In this document: in pieces, positions 1 through 5,160 of the stretch
How positions within the stretch are numbered: the stretch's first letter is position 1
Layout: every line of letters begins with the position of its first letter
Source: Burkholderiales bacterium
Lineage (GTDB): Bacteria; Pseudomonadota; Gammaproteobacteria; Burkholderiales; Burkholderiaceae_C
Direction of reading: 5' to 3'
DNA: 5,160 nucleotides
Assembly: GCA_947450745.1 (NCBI GenBank)
Contig: CANFYD010000323.1
Span: 1-5,160, forward strand
Position numbers and translations under genes: made by a program
The notes under the pieces: generated by a model
Seen by the model: only the letters and a program-made list of their open reading frames with translations
Told to the model about the DNA's origin: nothing
The model's database searches: none

Positions 1-302
1 CCCAAATGCTGATTGCGCCAGCGACCCAACTCCGGCTCGCCCATCTCGGCCAAGTTGCGCCCCATCAAGCTGACCCGGCCGGCGCTGGGCTTGTCCAGAC
101 CACCGAGCAAATGCAGCAACGTCGATTTGCCGGAGCCGGAAGCACCGACGATGGCCAGCGTCTGGCCGCGCCGCACGGCGATGTCCACACCGGCCAGCAC
201 CTGCACATCCAGATCGCCTTCGCTGAAACGCCGCTCCAGCGCCACACCCTGCAAGACCAGATCATTCTTCACTACCGAGTCACTCACAAGCACATCACTC
301 AT
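1..302 (-). CDS. lolD: LolD, lipoprotein-releasing ABC transporter ATP-binding subunit (partial, 3' end beyond window)
   Basis: LolD is the cytoplasmic ATPase of the LolCDE-type inner-membrane complex, which extracts outer-membrane lipoproteins and hands them to the periplasmic chaperone LolA. The 100 visible codons give the N-terminal part of an ABC nucleotide-binding domain: a first strand (about residues 16-30), then a Walker A motif GASGSGKST at about residues 53-61, followed by LLHLLGGLD, which is strongly LolD-like. The visible part ends in RNQHLG, the stretch that in LolD leads into the Q-loop. Q-loop, ABC signature and Walker B lie beyond the left edge. I place the start at an ATG at 302-300, giving MSDVLVSDSVVKND. 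It overlaps the stop of the upstream permease gene by 8 nt and has a GAGG 9 nt upstream. In-frame GTG codons further in (for example at 287) are less likely starts. Family assignment is firm; MacB-type relatives are the alternative, but the permease context favours Lol. Confidence 0.93.
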   Translation of the reverse strand, partial: MSDVLVSDSVVKNDLVLQGVALERRFSEGDLDVQVLAGVDIAVRRGQTLAIVGASGSGKSTLLHLLGGLDKPSAGRVSLMGRNLAEMGEPELGRWRNQHL

Positions 303-1551
303 ATCGCAAAGCCTCGGCCGGCTGCACACGGCTGGCGCGCCAGCTGGGGTAAATCGTCGCCACAAAGGCCAGGATCAGCGAGGTCACTGCAATCGGCACG
401 ATGTCGCCCTGCTGCGGATCGCTGGGCATGTGGCTGATCAAATAAATGCTGCCGGGCAGAAAACTGACGTTCAACAAGCGCTCGATGGCCGGCACGATCA
501 CGTCGATATTGAAAGCCACCAGCAAGCCCATGCCCACGCCCGTCAACGTTCCGATCACGCCCGACGCCGCCCCTTGCACCATGAAAATTCCCATGATGGA
601 GCGCGGGCTGGCACCCAAGGTGCGCAGAATGGCGATGTCCGATTGCTTGTCGGTCACCGTCATCACCAGCGTGGAGACCAGATTGAAGGCGGCCACCGCC
701 ACGATCAGCGTCAGGATGATGCTCATCAAGCGCTTCTCCACTTGCACCGCATCAAACCAATTGGCGTTGGTACGGGTCCAGTCGCGCACGCGCACATCCG
801 GGCCCAGGCTCTGGGTCAATTGCGCTGCCACTTGACGTGCCTCGTGCACATCGCGCAGCTTCAACTGCACGCCGGTCGGCCCTTCGACGCGGAACAATTT
901 GGCCGCATCGTCCATGTGAATCAGCGCCAGCCCGTTGTCGTACTCGTAATGCCCAGCATTGAAGGTGCCCACCAAAGTGAACTGCTTGAGCCGCGGCACC
1001 ACACCGGCCGGCGTGACCTGGCCACTGGGTGCGACCAAGGTGATCTTGTCGCCCTCGCGCACGCCGAGCGAGCGAGCCAACTCCCCGCCCAGCACGATAT
1101 TCCACTCACCGGCGCGCAGCTTGGCCAGCGCACCGTCCAACAGTAGCGCGGCCAACGGCGTCACTGTCGCCTCGTCCGCCGGCGAGATGCCGCGCACGAT
1201 CGCGCCGCGCATCTCGTCGCCGCGCGCAATCAGTGCCTGCGCTGCCACAAAAGGCGCGACGCCAACAACGGCCGGGTTCTCGCGCGCCTTCGCGGCGGTC
1301 GCTCGCCAGTCGGGCAAGGCCTGATTTTGGTAGGACAGCACCTCCACATGCGCGATGACAGACAGCATGCGGTCACGCACCTCGCGCTGAAAGCCGTTCA
1401 TCACCGACAAGACAATGATCAGCGCCGCCACACCCAGGGCAATGCCCAGGACGGACACGCCGGAGATAAAGGAGATGAAGCGATTGCGCCGTCCACCACG
1501 GCCAGCGCGGGTGTAACGCCAACCGATTTGCAATTCATAGGGCCAGTTCAT
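295..1551 (-). CDS. lolC: Lipoprotein-releasing ABC transporter permease (LolC/LolE family, LolC-like)
   Basis: This is the inner-membrane permease that works with LolD to release lipoproteins towards LolA. The 418 aa match the usual family length of about 400-420. Order of parts: a cytoplasmic N-terminus with the family-typical YELQIGWRYTRAG; TM1 at about 25-50, followed by MNGFQREVRDRML; a large periplasmic MacB-like domain at about 55-270; then the FtsX-type domain with TM2 about 276-298, TM3 about 320-348 and TM4 about 383-401. DKQSDIAILRTLGASPRSI (301-319) and the C-terminal YPSWRASRVQPAEALRYE are hallmark segments. A Pro-rich loop at about 174-190 resembles the LolC 'Hook' that recruits LolA. 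The ATG start lies 3 nt after the polA stop, with a GAGG 11 nt upstream. Whether it pairs with a separate LolE or acts as a homodimer (LolF-type) cannot be decided here, because the region beyond lolD is outside the window. The choice of LolC over LolE rests on the Hook-like loop and is less certain than the family. Confidence 0.93.
   Translation of the reverse strand: MNWPYELQIGWRYTRAGRGGRRNRFISFISGVSVLGIALGVAALIIVLSVMNGFQREVRDRMLSVIAHVEVLSYQNQALPDWRATAAKARENPAVVGVAPFVAAQALIARGDEMRGAIVRGISPADEATVTPLAALLLDGALAKLRAGEWNIVLGGELARSLGVREGDKITLVAPSGQVTPAGVVPRLKQFTLVGTFNAGHYEYDNGLALIHMDDAAKLFRVEGPTGVQLKLRDVHEARQVAAQLTQSLGPDVRVRDWTRTNANWFDAVQVEKRLMSIILTLIVAVAAFNLVSTLVMTVTDKQSDIAILRTLGASPRSIMGIFMVQGAASGVIGTLTGVGMGLLVAFNIDVIVPAIERLLNVSFLPGSIYLISHMPSDPQQGDIVPIAVTSLILAFVATIYPSWRASRVQPAEALRYE
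312..315 (-). promoter_or_regulatory. Ribosome binding site for lolD inside the permease gene
   Basis: A GAGG tetramer lies 9 nt upstream of the ATG at 302-300 and is embedded in the last codons of the permease gene. With the 8-nt stop/start overlap it supports that ATG as the lolD start, and suggests that ribosomes finishing the permease re-initiate on lolD. The match is seen in the sequence; coupling is inferred. Confidence 0.5.
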
Positions 1552-1554
1552 GCG

Positions 1555-4368
1555 TCAGTGTGCCTCATCCCAATTGGCGCCCACGCCCACCTCGGCCAGC
1601 AGCGGCACGCGCAAGTCCGCCACGCCGGCCATCAAACGCGGCACCTCCAGCTTGACCCAATCCAGCTCGGCTGCAGGCACTTCAAAGACCAGTTCATCGT
1701 GCACCTGCATGACGATGCGGGTCGTTTTGCCCAAGCGGTCCAGCTCGGCCTGCACCGCGATCATGGCGAGTTTGATCAGGTCGGCCGCCGTGCCCTGCAT
1801 CGGCGCATTGATCGCCTGCCGCTCGGCACCTGTACGGCGCGGGCCGTTGCCGGAGTTGATTTCGGGCAACCACAGCCGTCGGCCAAACACGGTTTCCACA
1901 TAGCCCAGCGCCTTGGCAGACTCGCGCGTCGCGTCCATGTAATGTTTGACGCCGGCAAAGCGGGTGAAGTAGCGGTCGATATAGTCCTTGGCCGCCTTAG
2001 TCTCAATGCCTAAGCTGGTTGCCAAACCAAAGGCACCCATGCCGTAGATCAGGCCGAAGTTGATCGTCTTGGCATAGCGGCGTTGCTCAGGTGTGACCTC
2101 GGCCACCGGCGTGTTGAAGACCTCGGAAGCGGTGGCCTTATGCACGTCGATGCCTTCGCCGAAGGCGCGCAGCAGGCCTGGGTCTTCGCTGATGTGAGCC
2201 ATGATGCGCAGCTCGATTTGCGAGTAGTCGGCGCTGACGATCAAATGTCCGGGCGGCGCAATGAATGCCTCACGCACACGCCGCCCCTCGGCCGTACGGA
2301 TCGGGATGTTCTGCAAATTGGGCTCATTGCTGGACAAGCGCCCGGTCACCGCCACAGCCTGCGCGTAGTTGGTGTGCACCCGCCCGGTCGTGGCGTTGAT
2401 CATCAACGGCAGCTTGTCGGTGTAGGTGCTTTTGAGCTTGGCCAGGCTGCGGTATTCGAGGATCTTGGCTGGCAACGGGTAATCGGCCGCCAACTTGTCC
2501 AGCACTTCTTCGTCGGTGGACGGCGCACCGGTAGCTGTTTTCTTCAAGACCGGCAAGCCCAGTTTGGTGAACAGGATTTCGCCGATCTGCTTCGGGCTGC
2601 CCAGATTGAAGGGCTGGCCGGCGATCTCGTAAGCCTGCGCCTCCAGCGCCAGCAGACGCTGGCCCAGCTCGTGACTTTGCGCCTGCAGCAAGGGCGCGTC
2701 GATCAACACGCCGATCCGCTCGATGCGGGCCAGCAAGGCGCTGGTCGGCATTTCGATCGACCGATAAACGAACTCGAGCCCGGCGTTGGCTTGGATCTGC
2801 GGCCACAGCATTTGGTGCAGTTGCAAACACATCTCCGAATCTTCGCCGGAGTAGATGGCGGCACGCGCCACGTCCACTTGGGCAAACGGAATCTGGTGCA
2901 CGCCCTTACCGCACATGTCCTCGTAGCTCAGGCCGCTTCGCTCCAGGTGGCGCTCCCCCAAAGCACCCAGGCCATGGCTTTTATGCGCTTCCAGCACATA
3001 GCTCTCCAGCATGGTGTCGTGCTGCACACCGCGCAAGGCAATGCCGTGGTTGGCCAGCACATGGGTGTCGTACTTGAGGTTCTGCCCGACCTTGGCCGCT
3101 GCTGCGTCCTCCAGCCAGGGCTTCAGCTTGGCCAGCACTTCATCAAGCGGCAATTGCTCGGGCGCATCCGGCCCGCTGTGTCGCAGCGGAATGTAGGCGG
3201 CCTCGCCCGGCTTGACGCTGAAGGAAATACCGACGATGCGGGCTTGCAGCGGGTCGAGTGAATCGGTCTCGGTGTCCACGGCCACCAGCTCTGCCGCTTG
3301 CAGTTGGGCCAGCCAGCCGTCGAATTGCGCCCAGTCGAGGATCGTGTCGTAGCGGCGCGCCAAACCGGCAATCGGCTCGACGGTCGGAGACTCGGCCTCA
3401 ACGCCGCCCTCGACAGCCACAGGATCAGCAAACAGATCGCCGTTGCCCTGCGGGTCCACCTTGGCCGGCTTGACCGGTTTGGTGTTGACCACCGCCTTAA
3501 CCCCGCCCAACTCCTTCAACCAGCTCTTGAAGCCGTAGCGCTGGTAAAACTCTTCCAGCCCAGCCAGATCGACCTCGCGCAAGGCCAGTGCGTCCAGCGT
3601 CGGCCATTGCGGCACATGGCCGTTCAGGTCGCAGTCTTGCACCACAGTGACCAACCGACGTGCCATCGGCAACCAGTCCAGGGCCTTGCGCAGGTTCTCG
3701 CCGGCGGCACCCTTGATCTGCTCGGCGGCCGCGATCACGCCGTCCAGCGAGCCATATTCGGCAATCCATTTGGCGGCGGTCTTCGGGCCGACCTTGGCCA
3801 CACCGGGCACGTTGTCCACCACATCGCCCATCAGCGTCAGGTAGTCGATGATGCGGTCGGGTGGCACCCCAAACTTGGCCACCACGCCGGCCTCATCGAG
3901 CTTTTCATTGCTCATCGTGTTGATCAGCGTCACGTCCGGCGTCACCAACTGTGCCAAATCCTTGTCGCCGGTGGAGACCACCACCGCATGACCCAGCTCG
4001 GCGGCCACTCGGGCCAACGTGCCGATGGCATCATCCGCCTCGATGCCGGGCACCTCCAGAATCGGCCAACCGAGCAGCTTGACAACTTCATGGATCGGCG
4101 TGATCTGCTCACGCAGCGCGTCAGGCATCGGCGAGCGCTGTGCCTTGTAGTCGGGGTACCAGGCATCGCGGAAGGTAGGCCCTTTGGCGTCAAACACGCA
4201 GACCGCATGCTCGGCGGGAATCTGCTCACGCAAGCGCTTCATCATTGCCACCATGCCGTGGATGGCACCGGTGGGCACGCCCTCGGGCCCGCGCAGGTCG
4301 GGCATGGCGTGGTAGGCGCGGTACAGGTAGCTGGAGCCGTCGACCAGCAGCAAGATCGGTTTGTTCAT
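1555..4368 (-). CDS. polA: DNA polymerase I (5' nuclease, 3'-5' exonuclease, family A polymerase)
   Basis: PolA removes RNA primers, fills gaps during Okazaki fragment maturation and serves in excision repair. The 937 aa compare with 928 in E. coli. The 5' nuclease domain (about 1-290) has LLLVDGSSYLYRAYHA (Asp10), Asp60, YK at 74-75, GIEADD (Glu110, Asp112, Asp113), GDKD (Asp135, Asp137), and Asp182 and Asp185 before a helix-hairpin-helix. A variable linker covers about 291-335. The proofreading exonuclease (about 340-530) keeps Asp365 and Glu367 in DTETDSLD, Asp434 in NLKYD, and Tyr506 and Asp510 in YSGED, so proofreading should be active. The polymerase domain (about 535-937) has motif A with Asp714 in ADYSQIELR; the O-helix RRYAKTINFGLIYG with Arg763, Lys767, Phe771 and Tyr775; and motif C QVHDELVFE with His890, Asp891 and Glu892. 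I chose the ATG at 4368 because MNKPILLLVDG fits the family N-terminus. An in-frame ATG at 4377 would add only three residues (MRA). Neither start has a clear Shine-Dalgarno. First gene of the polA-lolC-lolD cluster. Confidence 0.98.
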   Translation of the reverse strand: MNKPILLLVDGSSYLYRAYHAMPDLRGPEGVPTGAIHGMVAMMKRLREQIPAEHAVCVFDAKGPTFRDAWYPDYKAQRSPMPDALREQITPIHEVVKLLGWPILEVPGIEADDAIGTLARVAAELGHAVVVSTGDKDLAQLVTPDVTLINTMSNEKLDEAGVVAKFGVPPDRIIDYLTLMGDVVDNVPGVAKVGPKTAAKWIAEYGSLDGVIAAAEQIKGAAGENLRKALDWLPMARRLVTVVQDCDLNGHVPQWPTLDALALREVDLAGLEEFYQRYGFKSWLKELGGVKAVVNTKPVKPAKVDPQGNGDLFADPVAVEGGVEAESPTVEPIAGLARRYDTILDWAQFDGWLAQLQAAELVAVDTETDSLDPLQARIVGISFSVKPGEAAYIPLRHSGPDAPEQLPLDEVLAKLKPWLEDAAAAKVGQNLKYDTHVLANHGIALRGVQHDTMLESYVLEAHKSHGLGALGERHLERSGLSYEDMCGKGVHQIPFAQVDVARAAIYSGEDSEMCLQLHQMLWPQIQANAGLEFVYRSIEMPTSALLARIERIGVLIDAPLLQAQSHELGQRLLALEAQAYEIAGQPFNLGSPKQIGEILFTKLGLPVLKKTATGAPSTDEEVLDKLAADYPLPAKILEYRSLAKLKSTYTDKLPLMINATTGRVHTNYAQAVAVTGRLSSNEPNLQNIPIRTAEGRRVREAFIAPPGHLIVSADYSQIELRIMAHISEDPGLLRAFGEGIDVHKATASEVFNTPVAEVTPEQRRYAKTINFGLIYGMGAFGLATSLGIETKAAKDYIDRYFTRFAGVKHYMDATRESAKALGYVETVFGRRLWLPEINSGNGPRRTGAERQAINAPMQGTAADLIKLAMIAVQAELDRLGKTTRIVMQVHDELVFEVPAAELDWVKLEVPRLMAGVADLRVPLLAEVGVGANWDEAH
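1563..1566 (-). promoter_or_regulatory. Ribosome binding site for the Lol permease gene inside the end of polA
   Basis: GAGG (within GGATGAGG) lies in the last polA codons, 11 nt before the permease ATG. The spacing is slightly long, but no better site exists in the 3-nt intergenic gap. It fits translation coupled to polA termination. Confidence 0.4.
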
Positions 4369-4375
4369 GGCGCGC

Positions 4376-4381
4376 ATTGTC
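4376..4381 (-). promoter_or_regulatory. Possible weak -10 element for polA
   Basis: GACAAT, reading leftwards, matches four of six positions of TATAAT and would put the transcript start about at the chosen polA ATG (4368). There is no recognisable -35 at 16-18 nt spacing. It is listed because only 56 bp separate polA from its divergent neighbour, so a polA promoter must lie here or inside the DUF2782 gene. Weak evidence. Confidence 0.2.
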
Positions 4382-4397
4382 GGGTACGCCCGGGGCT

Positions 4398-4408
4398 GGC
4401 GCAGCGCC
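4398..4408. repeat. Palindrome in the divergent intergenic region
   Basis: GGCGC-A-GCGCC is a perfect 5-bp inverted repeat around one base, and the imperfect arms extend to 4396-4410. It lies just upstream of the TAGAAT element and between the divergent starts of polA and the DUF2782 gene, where an operator would sit. In GC-rich DNA such a short palindrome can also arise by chance. No known binding site is recognised. Confidence 0.3.
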
Positions 4409-4412
4409 GGTT

Positions 4413-4418
4413 TAGAAT
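4413..4418 (+). promoter_or_regulatory. Probable -10 promoter element of the DUF2782 gene
   Basis: TAGAAT matches TATAAT at five of six positions and stands out in a GC-rich intergenic region. Its last base is 7 nt before the A of the ATG at 4425, so transcription would begin at or beside the start codon, leaving a leaderless or nearly leaderless mRNA. The bases at the -35 position (about 4390-4395, CCGGGG) do not match TTGACA. No Shine-Dalgarno lies before the ATG, which fits the leaderless reading. Confidence 0.5.
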
Positions 4419-4424
4419 CCCGCC

Positions 4425-4739
4425 ATGTCCAGAACCCTCTTTACCAGCACCCTGTTGCTGGCCACCCTCGCCCTTGCCACCAGTAGCGCCAGGGCCGCCG
4501 ACAAGCCTGAAGCCGTCGCCGATGCACAGGTTCAAACGACGGTGATCGAGGACGACAGCACCCGCATTGAAGAATTGCGCGTGCGCGGTCAGACCCAAAA
4601 GGTCACGATCCAGCCCAAAAACAGCAAGTTCCCCGCCTACGAAATCATCATGGGCGACGCTGGCCGAGAGCTCTCGCCCGGTGCCAGTTCGACCCGCGGC
4701 GCGGCGGGCAAAAGCGTCTGGCGGCTGCTGGATTTCTGA
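4425..4739 (+). CDS. Secreted DUF2782 family protein of unknown function
   Basis: This is a small protein of 104 aa whose function I do not know. Residues 1-24 form a classic Sec signal peptide: a basic start (MSR), a hydrophobic stretch at about 5-19, and a signal peptidase I site at SARA|AD. The mature part would be about 80 aa, periplasmic and free of cysteine, so it is not a lipoprotein. The core RIEELRVRGQTQKVTIQPK (47-65), then PAYEI (70-74) and the C-terminal SVWRLLDF, are what I recognise as the DUF2782 pattern, a family usually found beside thrB and polA in Betaproteobacteria. This start gives an intact signal peptide immediately after a -10-like box. The gene is divergent from polA and 74 bp ahead of thrB on the same strand, so it may be co-transcribed with thrB. 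Its presumed export contrasts with its cytosolic neighbours, so its location gives no direct clue to its role. Confidence 0.85.
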   Translation: MSRTLFTSTLLLATLALATSSARAADKPEAVADAQVQTTVIEDDSTRIEELRVRGQTQKVTIQPKNSKFPAYEIIMGDAGRELSPGASSTRGAAGKSVWRLLDF

Positions 4740-4813
4740 CCGCCCGCCCCCTGCCGGGCCTCCCCGGCCCAGTCACGGGCCTCCCCTTACTCGCAAGTTC
4801 TGCGTTTGCTGAC
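4740..4813 (+). other. Intergenic gap between the DUF2782 gene and thrB, with GC-rich hairpin and short direct repeat
   Basis: The 74-bp gap is C-rich on the plus strand. Positions 4753-4768 form a perfect 6-bp stem (GCCGGG / CCCGGC) with a CCTC loop. No T-tract follows, so it is not a canonical intrinsic terminator, though it could attenuate or stabilise the transcript. GGGCCTCCCC occurs twice, at 4756-4765 and 4777-4786. No promoter for thrB and no clear Shine-Dalgarno is visible. Confidence 0.45.
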
Positions 4814-5160
4814 ATGGCCGTATTCACCGAAGTCACCGAGCACCAGGCGCAAGCCTTGGTGAGCCGCCTGGAGCTGGGGCAAGTGCAAGCGTTGCGCGGC
4901 ATCAGTGCCGGCATCGAAAACACCAACTATTTCGTCACCACCGACCAGGGCGAGTTTGTGCTGACCTTGTTCGAGCGCCTGACGTTCGAGCAGCTGCCGT
5001 TCTATCTGCACCTGATGAAGCACTTGGCCGCGTGCGGCTTGGCCGTGCCTGACCCGCAAGCCGATGCGCAGGGCGACATCCTGTTCGAGCTGAACGGCAA
5101 GCCGGCGGCGCTGGTCAACAAGCTGCGCGGCGGCCACCAGTTGGCCCCCGATGTTTTCCA
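4814..5160 (+). CDS. thrB: Homoserine kinase, APH-fold type (partial, 3' end beyond window)
   Basis: This enzyme phosphorylates the hydroxyl of L-homoserine with ATP, the step before threonine synthase in threonine biosynthesis, in the cytoplasm. The 115 visible codons start MAVFTEVTEHQAQALV, and residues 28-52 include RGISAGIENTNYFV followed by GEFVLTLFE, the nucleotide-binding N-lobe characteristic of the Pseudomonas/Burkholderia type of homoserine kinase. This type belongs to the aminoglycoside phosphotransferase fold and is unrelated to the GHMP-type ThrB of E. coli. NGKPAALVNKLRGG (94-107) is also family-like. Family members are about 315-330 aa, so roughly a third is present; the catalytic loop and metal-binding residues lie beyond the right edge. 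The ATG at 4814 gives the family-typical N-terminus, although no Shine-Dalgarno precedes it. The frame stays open upstream for some distance without a better start. Confidence 0.92.
   Translation, partial: MAVFTEVTEHQAQALVSRLELGQVQALRGISAGIENTNYFVTTDQGEFVLTLFERLTFEQLPFYLHLMKHLAACGLAVPDPQADAQGDILFELNGKPAALVNKLRGGHQLAPDVF

Noticed and set aside
285..293. GTG start codons for lolD at 293 or 287
   Set aside because: An in-frame ATG at 302 overlaps the permease stop and has a GAGG at good spacing, so it explains the start better.
13..1146. 377-codon plus-strand open frame opposite lolD and the Lol permease gene
   Set aside because: It lies wholly antisense to two well-supported genes. Its product is rich in His, Gln, Arg and Ala with no recognisable motif, as expected of the reverse strand of GC-biased codons.
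1327..2013. 228-codon plus-strand open frame across the polA/permease junction
   Set aside because: It is antisense to both genes across a junction already explained by tight gene packing, and has no protein features of its own.
2083..3261. 392-codon plus-strand open frame opposite polA
   Set aside because: It is fully antisense to conserved polA motifs. The Gln/His/Arg/Leu-rich product matches no family I recognise, and no ribosome site or promoter is seen.
3298..4545. 415-codon plus-strand open frame opposite the 5' part of polA, running into the DUF2782 gene
   Set aside because: It crosses the polA start, the intergenic promoter region and then reads the DUF2782 gene in a wrong frame. 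That fits a chance open frame in GC-rich DNA rather than a gene.
4753..4768. Intrinsic terminator after the DUF2782 gene
   Set aside because: The 6-bp GC stem is perfect, but C-rich sequence follows instead of a T-tract, so it does not meet the usual criteria and is recorded only as a hairpin.
4787..5137. 116-codon minus-strand open frame opposite thrB
   Set aside because: The plus strand encodes a clear homoserine kinase N-terminus over the same bases; the reverse product is Gln/Leu/Arg-rich and unrecognisable.

Overview
The window looks like ordinary chromosomal core sequence from a GC-rich Gram-negative bacterium. A betaproteobacterium of the order Burkholderiales, possibly close to Comamonadaceae, is the most likely source. 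Three things suggest this: a lipoprotein-releasing (Lol) ABC system, which is specific to Gram-negatives; a DUF2782 protein next to an APH-fold homoserine kinase, a pairing I know from Betaproteobacteria and their relatives; and the very GC-biased codon use. The genus is not determined.

Layout. Positions 1-4368 hold a tightly packed minus-strand cluster read right to left: polA (DNA polymerase I, intact, 937 aa), then a Lol permease (lolC-like, 418 aa), then the first 100 codons of lolD, which runs off the left edge. polA and the permease gene are 3 nt apart, and the permease gene and lolD overlap by 8 nt, so the three are probably co-transcribed and translationally coupled. A 56-bp divergent intergenic region (4369-4424) separates this cluster from a plus-strand pair: a 104-aa secreted DUF2782 protein (4425-4739), a 74-bp gap containing a small GC-rich hairpin, and the first 115 codons of homoserine kinase thrB (4814 to the right edge).

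Functions. PolA carries 5' nuclease, 3'-5' proofreading and polymerase domains, with every catalytic residue I can check present. The Lol permease and LolD are the inner-membrane machine that passes outer-membrane lipoproteins to LolA. ThrB phosphorylates homoserine in threonine biosynthesis. The DUF2782 protein is probably periplasmic and its function is unknown. No obvious biochemical theme links the genes; the layout looks like conserved neighbourhood organisation rather than a dedicated system.

I found no mobile element, CRISPR array, tRNA, rRNA, phage gene or anomalous island, and no frameshift or broken gene. Several open frames of roughly 120 to 415 codons lie opposite polA and the lol genes; I judge them shadows caused by GC-rich codon bias. 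The points worth a second look are small: a possibly leaderless promoter for the DUF2782 gene, a palindrome in the divergent region, the Hook-like loop of the permease, the polA-lol linkage, and a thrB leader with no recognisable ribosome binding site.
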